Positions 26,637-35,546 are shown, numbered from the stretch's first letter. The stretch is 64,000 bases of DNA from Enhydrobacter aerosaccus (GCF_900167455.1 NZ_FUWJ01000001.1:1426001-1490000), one strand, 5' to 3'. A program made the numbers and translations. The notes: generated from the sequence alone by a model not told the origin.

Positions 26637-28895
26637 TTACAGATGAACGTTGAACGTCAGCATCGCCGTCAGGCCGGAGCCCGGGACGGCACGGCCGCCG
26701 TCGGACGCGATCACCTGATCGTAGTAGAGCACGTTGCCGATATTGAAGACGTTCAGTCGGACGTCGTACTTCTCCAGCTTGTAGGCTGCGGTCGCATCCC
26801 AGCGCACGAAGCCGGGCACGGTGACGGTGTTGGTGTTGTTGGCATATCGCTGCCCGATATAGGTAGGACCACCGCCGATCTCGTACTTCTTGGCGAAGGT
26901 GTAGGTGGACCACAGCGTTGCCGAGTCGCGCGGCGTGTTCAGGGGAACGTTGCCGGCGGTGCCTGAGCCGATGCCGTTGATGATGCGGCCATCAAGGTAG
27001 GTGTAGCCACCGAACACCTGCCAGTCTTCCGTGATGCGGCCGGCCACGCCGATCCGGGCTCCCTTGACGCGGATGTTGCCGGTTGCCGAATAGGTGCCGT
27101 CACCGTTCGGCGACCGTGCATTGTATTGCGTGATCTGGAACAGCGCGCCAGTCAGCGACAGGTTCTTCTTCAGAAGGTCATACTTGGCGCCAACTTCGAA
27201 AGCCTCGTTCGTAGTGGGCGGAAGGATCGAGGAACCGGTGGTCGATGTCAGCTGTTCGAGCGACGGGTTGAACGAGGTGCTGTAGGAGAAATAGTAGCTC
27301 TGTTCAGGGGTCGGCTCGATGATCGGACCGGTTCTGACGCTCGTAAATGTCACCGTCTGCTGCTGATAGGGAACGGTGGTGTTGCCGGCCGTATTCGCAC
27401 TGTTGACGGAGTTGCCGATCTGCGCGGTGTAGATGTCCTGGCGCACGCCGCCGACCAGCTTGAACCATGGCAGCAACTGTATGTTGTCGTTGCCGTAGAT
27501 TCCGACCCAGTTGGCCTGGGAGGTCGCGAGATTGGTGGCCACTTCCGGCAGATATGAATTGCCGCCCGACGGATAAAGCAGCGACGTACAGCCGGTATAG
27601 CTGGCCGTGAATGTCGTGCTGCCGCAGGTTCCGGTTCTGGTGTAGTTCTGGTTCCGGTAGCTCTCGTAGCCGATTTCCATGCCAGCGAGGAAATCGTGTT
27701 TGACCGGCCCGGTATCGAACTTCGCCTGGAACTCGGTCTGATTGTCGATCGTGAGATCGATGATATTGCGATCGTGGCTCTGTTGCCGGACCCACAGATT
27801 CTGCGCCGCGCCCGGATAATAGGTGACCTGAGTGAACACCCCCGCCGAGTTGATCGTGCCGATGGCGTTCGGCGCCGTCTCGACCACGTAGGTCGAGACA
27901 TAATTGACCTGCGTCTGGTTGCGGATCCTCACGTCCTTGTTGAACTTGTGCTCGACCGTCGCCCCCACCATGGCGATGTTCGAGTCGGTGTAGTCGCTGG
28001 AATAGCCGTAGGCGTTGTTCGGACTGACGTTGGCCGGCCAGCCGTTCAGCGGCGGCACGCCGTAATCGACGTGATCGTGGTTCCGCTGCAACAGGGAATA
28101 CAGGGTCACTTCGGTCGGCGTGCCGATGCCGAACTTGTAGGAAGGTGCAAAGCCGAAATCGAGGACTTCGGTCTGGTTCCGGGTGCTCGTCTTGCCGACC
28201 TGGAACATGAAGGGCACGCGCACCGCCGCATCCTCGCCGACCGGCAGGTTGATGTCGGCCGTGCTGCGGACGAGGCCGTTCGACGTGACGGACTGGCTCA
28301 GATCCGTGAACTTGCGCATCGACGGCTTCTTGAGCACCTGATTGATGACACCGCCGGTCGAGCCGCGACCGAACAGCATCGACGCCGGCCCCATCAGGAT
28401 CTCGATCTGTTCGAGGTCGAAGGTGTCGCGGTAGTACTGCGCGGGATCGCGCATGCCGTCCAGGTACAGGTCCGTGCGGGCCGAGAAGCCGTTCAGGTTG
28501 AAGTTGTTGCCAATGCTTCCGCCCTCCGCGGCACCGATGGTGACGCCGGGCACGTTCTTGATCGCGCTCTGCAGCGAAGTGGCGCCCTGCGATTGCATCA
28601 GCGCCTTGTTGATGATGACGATCGACTGCGGGATGTCCTGGACGTTGTCGCCTACTCGGCCGAGGGAAACCGGTGGCGGCGTGAAGTCCTGACTGGGCCG
28701 CGGCGCCACCACCGTGACGGGGCTCATGGTCGCTGCCGGCGCGTTATTGGGGTCGGCCGGCTTGTTGTCGGCATTGGGGGGCGGTGGCGGATTGCCAGGC
28801 GCCGGTGTCTGTTGAGCGCTTGCCTCCTGAGGAAGAGCAACAGGTGCAACCAGGAGGCCGACAAGGGCGGTTTTGGCGGAAATGTGACGCTTCAC
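26637..28895 (-). CDS. TonB-dependent siderophore receptor (Fiu/PiuA-like)
   Basis: Outer-membrane beta-barrel of 752 residues for ferric siderophore uptake. It starts with GTG and a signal peptide ending near EASAQ. A Pro/Asn-rich linker and TonB-box-like PVTVVAPRP follow. The plug domain (QDIPQSIVIINKALMQSQGA, then LDGMRDPAQYYRDTFDLEQI) is characteristic of catecholate receptors of the Fiu type. The barrel ends with a terminal-type strand GLTAMLTFNVHL. It is first in the six-gene iron operon, behind a Fur-like box. The ligand cannot be fixed by sequence alone. Confidence 0.92.
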   Translation of the reverse strand: MKRHISAKTALVGLLVAPVALPQEASAQQTPAPGNPPPPPNADNKPADPNNAPAATMSPVTVVAPRPSQDFTPPPVSLGRVGDNVQDIPQSIVIINKALMQSQGATSLQSAIKNVPGVTIGAAEGGSIGNNFNLNGFSARTDLYLDGMRDPAQYYRDTFDLEQIEILMGPASMLFGRGSTGGVINQVLKKPSMRKFTDLSQSVTSNGLVRSTADINLPVGEDAAVRVPFMFQVGKTSTRNQTEVLDFGFAPSYKFGIGTPTEVTLYSLLQRNHDHVDYGVPPLNGWPANVSPNNAYGYSSDYTDSNIAMVGATVEHKFNKDVRIRNQTQVNYVSTYVVETAPNAIGTINSAGVFTQVTYYPGAAQNLWVRQQSHDRNIIDLTIDNQTEFQAKFDTGPVKHDFLAGMEIGYESYRNQNYTRTGTCGSTTFTASYTGCTSLLYPSGGNSYLPEVATNLATSQANWVGIYGNDNIQLLPWFKLVGGVRQDIYTAQIGNSVNSANTAGNTTVPYQQQTVTFTSVRTGPIIEPTPEQSYYFSYSTSFNPSLEQLTSTTGSSILPPTTNEAFEVGAKYDLLKKNLSLTGALFQITQYNARSPNGDGTYSATGNIRVKGARIGVAGRITEDWQVFGGYTYLDGRIINGIGSGTAGNVPLNTPRDSATLWSTYTFAKKYEIGGGPTYIGQRYANNTNTVTVPGFVRWDATAAYKLEKYDVRLNVFNIGNVLYYDQVIASDGGRAVPGSGLTAMLTFNVHL

Positions 28896-28961
28896 TCTTG
28901 ACCCCGAAAAAGAAGTTCCAATGGACGCAATTGCGTCTCACTCTCATCCCAATACTATGAG

Positions 28962-28976
28962 TGAGAATGATTCGCA
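28962..28976. promoter_or_regulatory. Fur-box-like operator of the iron operon
   Basis: TGAGAATGATTCGCA matches the 7-1-7 Fur consensus TGATAATnATTATCA at 11 of 14 defined positions by my count. It sits 67 bases before the receptor start in an AT-rich gap (28896-29000), suited to iron repression. Alphaproteobacteria often use Irr or RirA instead, so the acting regulator is open. Confidence 0.6.
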
Positions 28977-29000
28977 TCTTCTTTTTCACAATTTATGAGA

Positions 29001-30008
29001 TCAAGCTGCTCTGCGAATGATTCGAACGGCCCACGCGAGGCAAACGGCCCCGGCCGCCATCAACAGCAGGCCAATGCCAAGGACGACCTTGCCTTGCCAG
29101 CCGGGTCCCTGAACGTCATCAACGATGATGGGGCGCGCATCGATGCCCTCTCCTTCGGACCGAATGCGCGTCTGGCGCGTCGTCAGCTGGCCGTTTTCGG
29201 TGATCTTGTTCCAGAAGGCGTCACTGACCGTCACCGGCCCAAAATGATGGACCCCGCCCCTCGCATCCTTCCAGGAGAGCTGCACGACATGCTTCCCCGC
29301 TCCCGGGCCAGAGGACAACGTTGTCGCGTTGGTTATTTCGGCAACTATCTCATTGCCCGCTTCCGGCGTCTGACCGGCCTCGTCCACGACAGCCCATGCC
29401 TGGATCGTGAGAACTGCCCCGACAAGAAGAGCGGCGAGGCCCGGCAACACCAGGCGCGTCGGGAATTCCGCTGTCTTTCCTGCAGCGGAAGCGCCTCCCG
29501 CCATTGTTCGGCGCGTCTGCGCAAGCCAAACCGTCATCGCCCCGAATGCCAGCCACGACGCAAAGGCCACGTAGATCGAGCCCCGCAACCAGTCCTGCAG
29601 GGAAGAGAATCGAGCACGGGCATCGCCTTCGATCACCGGAACGGCGAGCTCGTCGTCGAGAACCTTCGCCGGCAGGATCGCGAGCTTGACCTCGTTGCCG
29701 GAAACGATCGTCCCGGCAAAAGCCTCGGTTATGGGAACGTTGCGGTATTCGTGGCTCTTGCCGTCCTTCCCGTCCCATTTGAGATTGACCGACAGGCTCT
29801 GCTCGACGAAGCGCGGTCTCCAGCCCTCGATGGCGATCGGCGATAGCCGTTGATACTGCGCACCGGTCACCTGGACGACGGCACGGTATCCGTCGGTGAG
29901 GACCCGGCGCATATTCTGCGCATTCTGCCAGCTGCCGAGAGCCGCGATCGACGCAAAAATGGCGATGAGCAGGAATAGATTGCGGAGCCTGGCCGCTCGC
30001 ATCTTCAT
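29001..30008 (-). CDS. Membrane protein with two repeated extracytoplasmic modules (DUF3592-like)
   Basis: A 335-residue product with an N-terminal helix (LFLLIAIFASIAALGSW), two central helices around residues 165-225 and a C-terminal helix (GIGLLLMAAGAVCLAWAV). The two soluble parts share a pattern: LSVNLKWDGKDGKSHEYRNV before TEAF in the first, and VVQLSWKDARGGVHHFGPV before SDAF in the second, implying an internal duplication. The pattern resembles DUF3592. The ATG at 30008 is used because the longer frame runs into tRNA-Arg. Function is unknown; it lies directly upstream of the iron operon, but a separate promoter with the Fur box intervenes. Confidence 0.7.
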   Translation of the reverse strand: MKMRAARLRNLFLLIAIFASIAALGSWQNAQNMRRVLTDGYRAVVQVTGAQYQRLSPIAIEGWRPRFVEQSLSVNLKWDGKDGKSHEYRNVPITEAFAGTIVSGNEVKLAILPAKVLDDELAVPVIEGDARARFSSLQDWLRGSIYVAFASWLAFGAMTVWLAQTRRTMAGGASAAGKTAEFPTRLVLPGLAALLVGAVLTIQAWAVVDEAGQTPEAGNEIVAEITNATTLSSGPGAGKHVVQLSWKDARGGVHHFGPVTVSDAFWNKITENGQLTTRQTRIRSEGEGIDARPIIVDDVQGPGWQGKVVLGIGLLLMAAGAVCLAWAVRIIRRAA

Positions 30009-30029
30009 GCCATTGCTCCCTGTAATGAA

Positions 30030-30106
30030 TGGCGACCCCGGCGTGACTCGAACACGCAACATCCTGCTTAGAAGGCAGGTGCTCTATCCAGTTGAGCTAC
30101 GGGGTC
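30030..30106 (-). tRNA. tRNA-Arg(TCT)
   Basis: On the minus strand, acceptor arms GACCCCG and CGGGGTC pair perfectly, with discriminator G and encoded CCA (30030-30032). The anticodon stem CCTGC/GCAGG encloses loop CTTCTAA, giving TCT. The T-loop is GTTCGAGTC. It is 77 bases long. Confidence 0.96.
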
Positions 30107-30166
30107 GTGCGATCAGAATACACGAGACAGCCCCTATAGGCCCCGGCCGACGGAACCCGTGCAGGC

Positions 30167-30469
30167 TCAGTGCGTCCAACGGCCGACGCGGGTGTAGGCA
30201 AAATTATCGGCATAGGCCTTGGGTCGAACCTGGCGCGCGTTCGGCTGTTCCACCGTATACTGCCAGCCGTTGCGCTCCGCGTGCGCCTTTGCCTCTTCCA
30301 GGGTCGGAAACCAGAGCTGAATCTGCTGCATGGTGTCTCGGGAGCCTGTCCACCCCATCAGCAGGTCCATCTGCTTGGGGGATGGCTCGCTCTCCAGCAG
30401 CCATTCCTTCGTGTTCGCCAATCCCGACTGCATGGCCGACTTGGCCGGCTTCAAAATGCGAACCTTCAT
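30167..30469 (-). CDS. Complex I accessory subunit, NDUFS4-like (ETC complex I conserved region)
   Basis: A 100-residue homologue of the mitochondrial 18-kDa NADH dehydrogenase subunit NDUFS4, found in alphaproteobacteria and peripheral to the core enzyme. The N-terminal MKVRILKPAKSAMQSG and the WLLESEP segment, the MGWTGSRDTMQQIQLWFPT core and C-terminal RPKAYADNFAYTRVGRWTH match the family. The ATG at 30469 is chosen over one seven codons upstream. It sits between tRNA-Pro and tRNA-Arg, all on the minus strand and away from any nuo genes. Confidence 0.88.
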   Translation of the reverse strand: MKVRILKPAKSAMQSGLANTKEWLLESEPSPKQMDLLMGWTGSRDTMQQIQLWFPTLEEAKAHAERNGWQYTVEQPNARQVRPKAYADNFAYTRVGRWTH

Positions 30470-30505
30470 GGACTCCGTTCTCCTGGCCATTTACCTGCAG
30501 CAGGG

Positions 30506-30582
30506 TGGTCGGGGCGGCCGGATTCGAACCGACGACCTTCTGCGCCCAAGGCAGACGCGCTACCAGACTGCGCTACGCCCCG
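30506..30582 (-). tRNA. tRNA-Pro(TGG)
   Basis: On the minus strand, acceptor arms CGGGGCG and CGCCCCG pair perfectly, with discriminator A and encoded CCA (30506-30508). The anticodon stem TCTGC/GCAGA encloses loop CTTGGGC, giving TGG. The T-loop is GGTTCGAATCC. Confidence 0.96.
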
Positions 30583-30660
30583 CCGCAAGCATTTGACGGG
30601 CGTTATCTACCAGTGGTCAGCCCGGCTCGAAAGCCCAATTTCCGGATGGTAGAGTGCGTC

Positions 30661-31068
30661 ATGTTCGATCAAACACCCGAAGATGGCGGGCATGGACGGG
30701 CCCCCTCCCTCAATGTCCTGGGTGGGCCCCTGACGCCCTGCTCGGCCGCTCCACTGACCGGCTTCTACCGCGACGGCTGCTGCAACACGGGCCGCGAGGA
30801 TGCCGGCGTGCACACCGTTTGCGCGGTCATGACGGCGGAATTTCTGGCCTTCTCCAAGGCGCGGGGAAACGATCTCAGCACGCCTCTTCCGGAATACGGC
30901 TTCGCCGGTCTCCGGCCCGGAGACCGGTGGTGTCTGTGCGCCATGCGCTGGAAGGAGGCGTTCGACGCGGGCCACGCGCCGCAAGTCGTCCTCGAGGCGA
31001 CCCACGCGGTGACATTGCAAATCGTCTCCCTCGACGACCTGAAGAAATACGCCGTCACGCCTCGATGA
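30661..31068 (+). CDS. DUF2237-family protein
   Basis: A 135-residue conserved hypothetical protein. It shows the family's signature text LTGFYRDGCCNTGREDAGVH, VMTAEFLAFSKARGNDLSTP and FAGLRPGDRWCLCAMRW, with several conserved Cys residues that might bind metal. It is probably cytoplasmic, since no signal is visible. A much longer in-frame reading upstream runs antisense through two tRNA genes and is rejected. The C-terminus overlaps the convergent NTF2-like gene by 14 bases. Function is unknown. Confidence 0.85.
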   Translation: MFDQTPEDGGHGRAPSLNVLGGPLTPCSAAPLTGFYRDGCCNTGREDAGVHTVCAVMTAEFLAFSKARGNDLSTPLPEYGFAGLRPGDRWCLCAMRWKEAFDAGHAPQVVLEATHAVTLQIVSLDDLKKYAVTPR

Positions 31069-31420
31069 ACTGATAGCCTGTCCGGATACGGCCGTCCCCG
31101 CCCAGGACGAGGAAGTCGAAGCCGACCGAAATCACCTCGCCGCCGGAGGCTGGCAGCATTTCCCAGCGCAGCTTGACGGTATCGTGGTGGCCGTCCACGC
31201 CGTCCCGGAGGCGGAAGACATTGCCCTTTTCCCGCACCCACTTCTCGTAGGTGTTGGCCACGCGGCTCTCGATCCCGGCATGACCCACCGCCTCGATGGT
31301 GCGGGCGACATGGCGCGCATCGTCTTGCCACAAGGCGAGAACGGCCTGCCGACGGATATGGGCGTCGGGCTCGTTCCAGATAGTGATATAGCGGCGCACG
31401 AAGGCATCGATGTCGTGCAT
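31055..31420 (-). CDS. NTF2-like/SnoaL-type small protein
   Basis: A 121-residue protein with the alpha-plus-beta cone pattern of the NTF2 superfamily: an N-terminal helix MHDIDAFVRRYITIWNEPD, then RRQAVLALWQDDARHV and strands ending in GFDFLVLGGDGRI. Such proteins include polyketide cyclases, isomerases and binding proteins. No catalytic set is clear. It overlaps the DUF2237 gene tail to tail. Confidence 0.75.
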   Translation of the reverse strand: MHDIDAFVRRYITIWNEPDAHIRRQAVLALWQDDARHVARTIEAVGHAGIESRVANTYEKWVREKGNVFRLRDGVDGHHDTVKLRWEMLPASGGEVISVGFDFLVLGGDGRIRTGYQFIEA

Positions 31421-31621
31421 GGCACTTCTCCCAAACGTTGTGCGCGGAGACGTGCGGCTATCGAGGCCCCTTGGCGATGACGTCCAAGATAATTGCGGCC
31501 GGATATCTGGGACGGCCGGGACACCGGGGACAGGCGGGACAACAGGCCTGAAACCCAGGCAGCATCGACATCAAGGCCGTCCCCGCCCGGTGGGACGCAC
31601 GGGGACAGCCAGCGCCAATGC
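31421..31621. other. 201-base gap with GGGAC repeats
   Basis: No gene is seen on either strand. Between about 31510 and 31545, GGGAC recurs four times at spacings of roughly 10 to 14 bases (GGGACGG, GGGACAC, GGGACAGG, GGGACAAC), and GGCCGTCCCC-type text recurs near 31580. Downstream of fhs it could be transcript-end structure, but no ordinary terminator is visible. Confidence 0.3.
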
Positions 31622-33289
31622 CTAAAATATTCCGTCGACTTCCCCGTCGGCGGTCAGCCCGATGCGCTCGGCCGCCGGTACCCGTGGCAGGCCGGGCATG
31701 CTGAGGATCTCGCCGGCCATCGCCACCACGAAGCCGGCGCCGGCCGATAGCCGAACCTCACGGATCGGCAGGGTATGTCCCGTGGGAGCGCCACGCATCG
31801 ATGGGTCCGCCGCGAAGCTGTACTGCGTCTTGGCGATGCAGACGGGCAGGCTTCCATGCCCCGCCGCTTCCAGGGCCTTGAGCCGCCGCTTCGCGGGTTC
31901 GGCGAAGGCAACGTTGCCGGCACGATAGATTTCCTTGGCGATCGTCTCGATCTTCGCCGTGAGCGGCAGATCGTCGGCATAGATCGGCTTGAAATGAGAC
32001 TGCCCCTTGTCGAGCGTCTCGACCACTGCCTTGGCGAGCGCTTCGGCTCCCGCCCCGCCCTTGGCCCAGTGCTCGCAAAGGTAGGCCTTCGCACCGGCGG
32101 CTGTGCACTTGTCCTCGATCGCCTTCAGTTCGGCTTCGCTATCAGTCTGGAACCTGTTGATGGCCACGAGCACCGGCAGCCCGTACTTGCCGAGATTCTC
32201 GACATGGCGCAGGAGGTTCGGCAGGCCGCGGAGCAGCGCGGCGACGTCTTCCTTGTCGAGCGTCTTGTCGTCCGCGCCGCCGTGCAGTTTCAGTGCCCGA
32301 ACGGTCGCGACCACGACGGCGAGTCCAGGCGTCAAGCCGGCCTGACGACACTTGATGTCCAGAAACTTCTCCGCGCCGAGATCGGCGCCGAATCCCGCCT
32401 CGGTGACGACATAGTCCGCCAGCGCCAGAGCCGTGCGCGTGGCGATCACGGAGTTGCAGCCATGGGCGATATTGGCGAACGGCCCGCCATGGATCAGGAC
32501 CGGATTGTTCTCCAGCGTCTGGACGAGGTTCGGCTTGATCGCGTCCTTGAGCACCGCGGCCATGGCCGACGCCGCCTTGAGATCGCCGGCGGTAACCGCC
32601 GTGCCGTCGCGGGTCTCGGCCACGACGATGCGGGCCAGGCGCTTTTCGAGATCGTCGAGATCGCGTGCCAGGCACAGGATCGCCATCACTTCCGAAGCGG
32701 TGGTGATGTCGAAGCGACCCTGGCGTGGAAAACCATTGGCGACGCCGCCTAGGCTCACCACCGTGTCGCGCAGGGCGCGATCGTTCATGTCCAGCACGCG
32801 AGGCCAGAAGACGCGCCGGCTGTCGATGCCCAGCGCATTGCCCCAGTAGATGTGATTGTCCAACATGGCGGCGAGCAGATTGTGCGCCGTCGTTATCGCG
32901 TGGAAGTCACCGGTGAAGTGCAGGTTGATGTCGGCCATCGGCACGACCTGGGCCTTGCCACCGCCGGTCGCGCCGCCCTTTTGCCCGAAGCACGGACCGA
33001 GGCTGGGCTCGCGCAAGGCGATCGCCGTTTTCTTTCCCAGCCGATTGAGCGCATCGCCCAGGCCGATGGTCGTGGTGGTCTTGCCCTCCCCGGCCTTGGT
33101 CGGATTGATGGCGGTGACGAGGATGAGCTTGCCGGGCTTTCGGCCACCGAGGGACTTGATGAAGTCGGCATCGAGCTTGGCCTTGTCGCGACCATAAGGT
33201 TCGAGAGCATCTTCCGGTATGTCCAGCCGCTGCGCGACTTGTGCGATTGGCTTCTTGATTGCCTGGCGTGCGATCTCGATATCCGACAT
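31622..33289 (-). CDS. fhs: Formate--tetrahydrofolate ligase
   Basis: Cytoplasmic ATP-dependent enzyme that makes 10-formyl-tetrahydrofolate from formate, feeding one-carbon metabolism. The 555-residue product is of normal length, with ATP-binding text TPT-like [20 protein letters not shown] at about 62-81, the FSGGxGP-type region [15 protein letters not shown], and THF-binding [20 protein letters not shown]. Its ATG is 64 bases from the divergent O-methyltransferase gene. It could assimilate formate released by other catabolism, but no formate gene cluster is near. Confidence 0.96.
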   Translation of the reverse strand: MSDIEIARQAIKKPIAQVAQRLDIPEDALEPYGRDKAKLDADFIKSLGGRKPGKLILVTAINPTKAGEGKTTTTIGLGDALNRLGKKTAIALREPSLGPCFGQKGGATGGGKAQVVPMADINLHFTGDFHAITTAHNLLAAMLDNHIYWGNALGIDSRRVFWPRVLDMNDRALRDTVVSLGGVANGFPRQGRFDITTASEVMAILCLARDLDDLEKRLARIVVAETRDGTAVTAGDLKAASAMAAVLKDAIKPNLVQTLENNPVLIHGGPFANIAHGCNSVIATRTALALADYVVTEAGFGADLGAEKFLDIKCRQAGLTPGLAVVVATVRALKLHGGADDKTLDKEDVAALLRGLPNLLRHVENLGKYGLPVLVAINRFQTDSEAELKAIEDKCTAAGAKAYLCEHWAKGGAGAEALAKAVVETLDKGQSHFKPIYADDLPLTAKIETIAKEIYRAGNVAFAEPAKRRLKALEAAGHGSLPVCIAKTQYSFAADPSMRGAPTGHTLPIREVRLSAGAGFVVAMAGEILSMPGLPRVPAAERIGLTADGEVDGIF

Positions 33290-33353
33290 TCCGCTCCTCG
33301 TGTTCGGGGGACGACCCTAGCGACACCTGCTCGACCAGCCAACAGGAGACGCA

Positions 33354-34013
33354 ATGAAGACCTGGACAAATGTCGATGGAGCGCTGGCCACTTACATCGA
33401 CCGGAATTGGCTGCGCGAAAGCCCCTTGAAGCAGCGCCTACGCCAGGAGACAGCGCGAATGCCAGGGGCTGGCATGCAAATTTCCGCCCATCAGGGCCAG
33501 CAGATCGGATTGCTGGCGCGTGCCATCGGGGCACGGCGGGCCGTCGAGGTCGGAACCTTCACGGGCTATTCCTCGATCTGCATCGCCGAGGCCCTGCCGG
33601 CCGACGGCAAGCTTTGGTGTTGCGACGTGAGCGAAGACTGGACCGCGATCGCCCGTCGATACTGGGCCGAAGCCGGCGTTGAGGATCGCATCGCCCTTAC
33701 GATCGCGCCGGCCCTGCGGACTCTGGACGGCCTCCTGTCCCAAGGCCTTGCCGGGCGGCTCGACCTCGCCTTCATCGATGCCAACAAGAGCGACTATGAT
33801 GCCTACTACGAGCGCTGCCTCGAACTGGTGCGGCCGGGCGGCATTATCCTGATCGACAATGTGCTTTGGGGCGGTTCCGTCGCCGATCCCGCAGACAAGG
33901 ATGCCGATACGCAAGCGATCCGCGCCCTCAATGCGAAACTTCGAGCGGACAATCGGATCGACCTTGCACTCACCGTCGTCGGTGACGGGATGACGTGCGC
34001 ACTGAAACGCTGA
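33354..34013 (+). CDS. SAM-dependent O-methyltransferase (caffeoyl-CoA OMT-like family)
   Basis: A 219-residue class I methyltransferase of the methyltransferase_3 family. It shows the SAM-binding segment RRAVEVGTFTGYSSICIAEA (about 61-80), the acidic CDVSEDW, and the metal-dependent motifs DLAFIDANKSDYDAYYE and GGIILIDNVLWGG. These enzymes methylate catechol-type hydroxyls using a divalent metal; the substrate is unknown here. It is divergent from fhs and seven bases upstream of the DCC gene. Confidence 0.9.
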   Translation: MKTWTNVDGALATYIDRNWLRESPLKQRLRQETARMPGAGMQISAHQGQQIGLLARAIGARRAVEVGTFTGYSSICIAEALPADGKLWCCDVSEDWTAIARRYWAEAGVEDRIALTIAPALRTLDGLLSQGLAGRLDLAFIDANKSDYDAYYERCLELVRPGGIILIDNVLWGGSVADPADKDADTQAIRALNAKLRADNRIDLALTVVGDGMTCALKR

Positions 34014-34020
34014 CCATCGC

Positions 34021-34497
34021 ATGCGACCGGCTACTTCCGCAGATCTCGCCAGCAAGGCCTACAGCTATAGGGACGACCCGAACGTCCCATCGTTTCCGGA
34101 CGATCGTCCCCTGTTCGTCTTCGATGGGAAATGCGTCCTCTGCTCGGGCTTCGTCCAGTTCATCATGCGCCATGATCGTCGAGGGCAATTCCGCTTCGCC
34201 GCGGCCCAAAGTCCGCTCGGCACGGCTCTCTACGCGCATTACGGGTTGGCGACGAGAGATTACGAGACCAACCTGCTGATCGAGAACGGGCTGGCCCACA
34301 CGAACTCCGAGAGTTCGCTGCGCGTGTTCGAACGGCTGGGCCTGCCGTGGTCATTGATGGCGGTCGGCCGCCTTCTGCCCGTCTGGCTCCTCGATCGGCT
34401 GTATGCGATCGTGGCCCGAAATCGGCTGCGCTGGTTTGGCAGCCGCGATGCCTGTTATCTGCCGACACCGTCGGAGGCCGAGCGGTTCCTGAACTGA
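34021..34497 (+). CDS. DCC-family (DUF393) thiol-disulfide oxidoreductase-like protein
   Basis: A 158-residue protein of the DCC1-like group, predicted thioredoxin-fold redox proteins. The signature DGKCVLC places the CxxC pair at Cys38 and Cys41, followed by SGFVQFIMRHDRRGQFRFAA. The rest has the usual hydrophobic core without a signal peptide. It follows the O-methyltransferase gene by seven bases and is likely co-transcribed. Substrates are unknown. Confidence 0.87.
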   Translation: MRPATSADLASKAYSYRDDPNVPSFPDDRPLFVFDGKCVLCSGFVQFIMRHDRRGQFRFAAAQSPLGTALYAHYGLATRDYETNLLIENGLAHTNSESSLRVFERLGLPWSLMAVGRLLPVWLLDRLYAIVARNRLRWFGSRDACYLPTPSEAERFLN

Positions 34498-34503
34498 CCG
34501 GCC

Positions 34504-34995
34504 TCAGCTAACATTGTGGAAAATCGGGTGCCTGACCTTGTCGCCCGGCTTGATGCCGAGCAGCCGGGCACTGCCGCCATTGATCTCAAGGACAGCACGC
34601 ACGGGATACTCGCTGGGAATGGCATCGGTCGACAATGGAACGGCGTTGGCGTGGATGTGCTTGATCGTGCCATCGCCGGCGATGAACACCATGTCGAGCG
34701 GGATCAGGGTGTTCTTCATCCAGAAGCTCACCGCCTGCTCCGTGTAGAAGTCGAACAGCATCCCTTCGTAGGGTCCGAGCTGTTTCCGGAACATCAGGCC
34801 GTGCTCGCGCTGGGCCTCCGTGAGAGCCAGCTCGACGTCGAATTTTATGTCACGCGCGCCGGTGACGATCACCAGCGACGAACGATCGTATTTGATCTCG
34901 CTGTCCTGGCCGCGGGCCGCAGAGGCTGCCAGGACAAGAGGAACACCCAGAATGAAGCGCCGGCCGAGCCGGTGCGAACCGAACTGAAACGCCAT
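34504..34995 (-). CDS. Exported DUF192-family protein
   Basis: A 163-residue product with an export signal at about 1-32 that contains twin arginines (RLGRRFILGVPLVLAASAAR). The DUF192 domain follows, with FDVELALTEAQREHGLMFRK, GMLFDFYTEQAVSFWMKNTL and the C-terminal VLEINGGSARLLGIKPGDKV. DUF192 proteins are small beta-barrels of unknown function, common in envelope contexts. It ends six bases from the convergent DCC gene. Confidence 0.88.
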   Translation of the reverse strand: MAFQFGSHRLGRRFILGVPLVLAASAARGQDSEIKYDRSSLVIVTGARDIKFDVELALTEAQREHGLMFRKQLGPYEGMLFDFYTEQAVSFWMKNTLIPLDMVFIAGDGTIKHIHANAVPLSTDAIPSEYPVRAVLEINGGSARLLGIKPGDKVRHPIFHNVS

Positions 34996-35027
34996 GGCGC
35001 CTTAGTGCGCGCCAATGCCCGCTTCGG

Positions 35028-35546
35028 TCAAGACGCCCTGATCTCGATCACCTGCAATCCCTTCTGCCCCTCGGCGATCCGCACCATCACCTTCTGACCG
35101 GGTGCCAGCGAATCCATGCCATGGCGACGCAGGACCGCAGCGTGGACGAAGATATCCCCGTCCTCGGCCTCGCGCGTGACGAAGCCGTAGCCGCGCTCGT
35201 TGTTGTACCACTTGACCAGAGCGGTGATGTAATCGCCGATGGCCACGCCCTCCGGCACCGGAGGAGGTTTCGGCGTCACGGGGGCCGCCGTCGACGAATC
35301 GACGTCGAGCACCTTCATGACCTGCCAGCCTTTCGGGCCACGCACGCCGGCGCAAACTACCGTCGCCCCGGGCTTTAGGTCTTCATGCCCAGACTGACGC
35401 AGTGTCGTCACATGCAGGAACGCGTCGCTATTGTCGCCTTCGAGGGCCAGGAAACCATAACCCTTGACGGCGTTGAACCACTTTACTCGACCACGCAGCT
35501 CAACCGTACCGACGTCCCCGCCTAGTTCTCCCTGATGGGTCGTCAT
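35028..35546 (-). CDS. Cold-shock protein with two CSD domains
   Basis: A 172-residue RNA/DNA-binding protein made of two cold-shock domains at about 17-85 and 105-172, joined by a Pro/Ala linker. The RNP1 motifs are KGYGFLAL and RGYGFVTR, and the RNP2 motifs DAFLHV and DIFVHA. Double-CSD proteins are characteristic of alphaproteobacteria and include Caulobacter CspC/CspD-type stationary-phase proteins. It may act as an RNA chaperone. The 119-base gap to the divergent reductase gene would hold its leader. Confidence 0.92.
   Translation of the reverse strand: MTTHQGELGGDVGTVELRGRVKWFNAVKGYGFLALEGDNSDAFLHVTTLRQSGHEDLKPGATVVCAGVRGPKGWQVMKVLDVDSSTAAPVTPKPPPVPEGVAIGDYITALVKWYNNERGYGFVTREAEDGDIFVHAAVLRRHGMDSLAPGQKVMVRIAEGQKGLQVIEIRAS

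Noticed and set aside
30030..30582. tRNA genes as an integration site for a mobile element
   Set aside because: No integrase, direct repeat of a tRNA end or atypical base composition is found near any of the four tRNA genes.
29896..30660. Upstream extension of the DUF2237 gene
   Set aside because: The frame runs antisense across tRNA-Arg, the NDUFS4-like gene and tRNA-Pro. The ATG at 30661 matches the family start.
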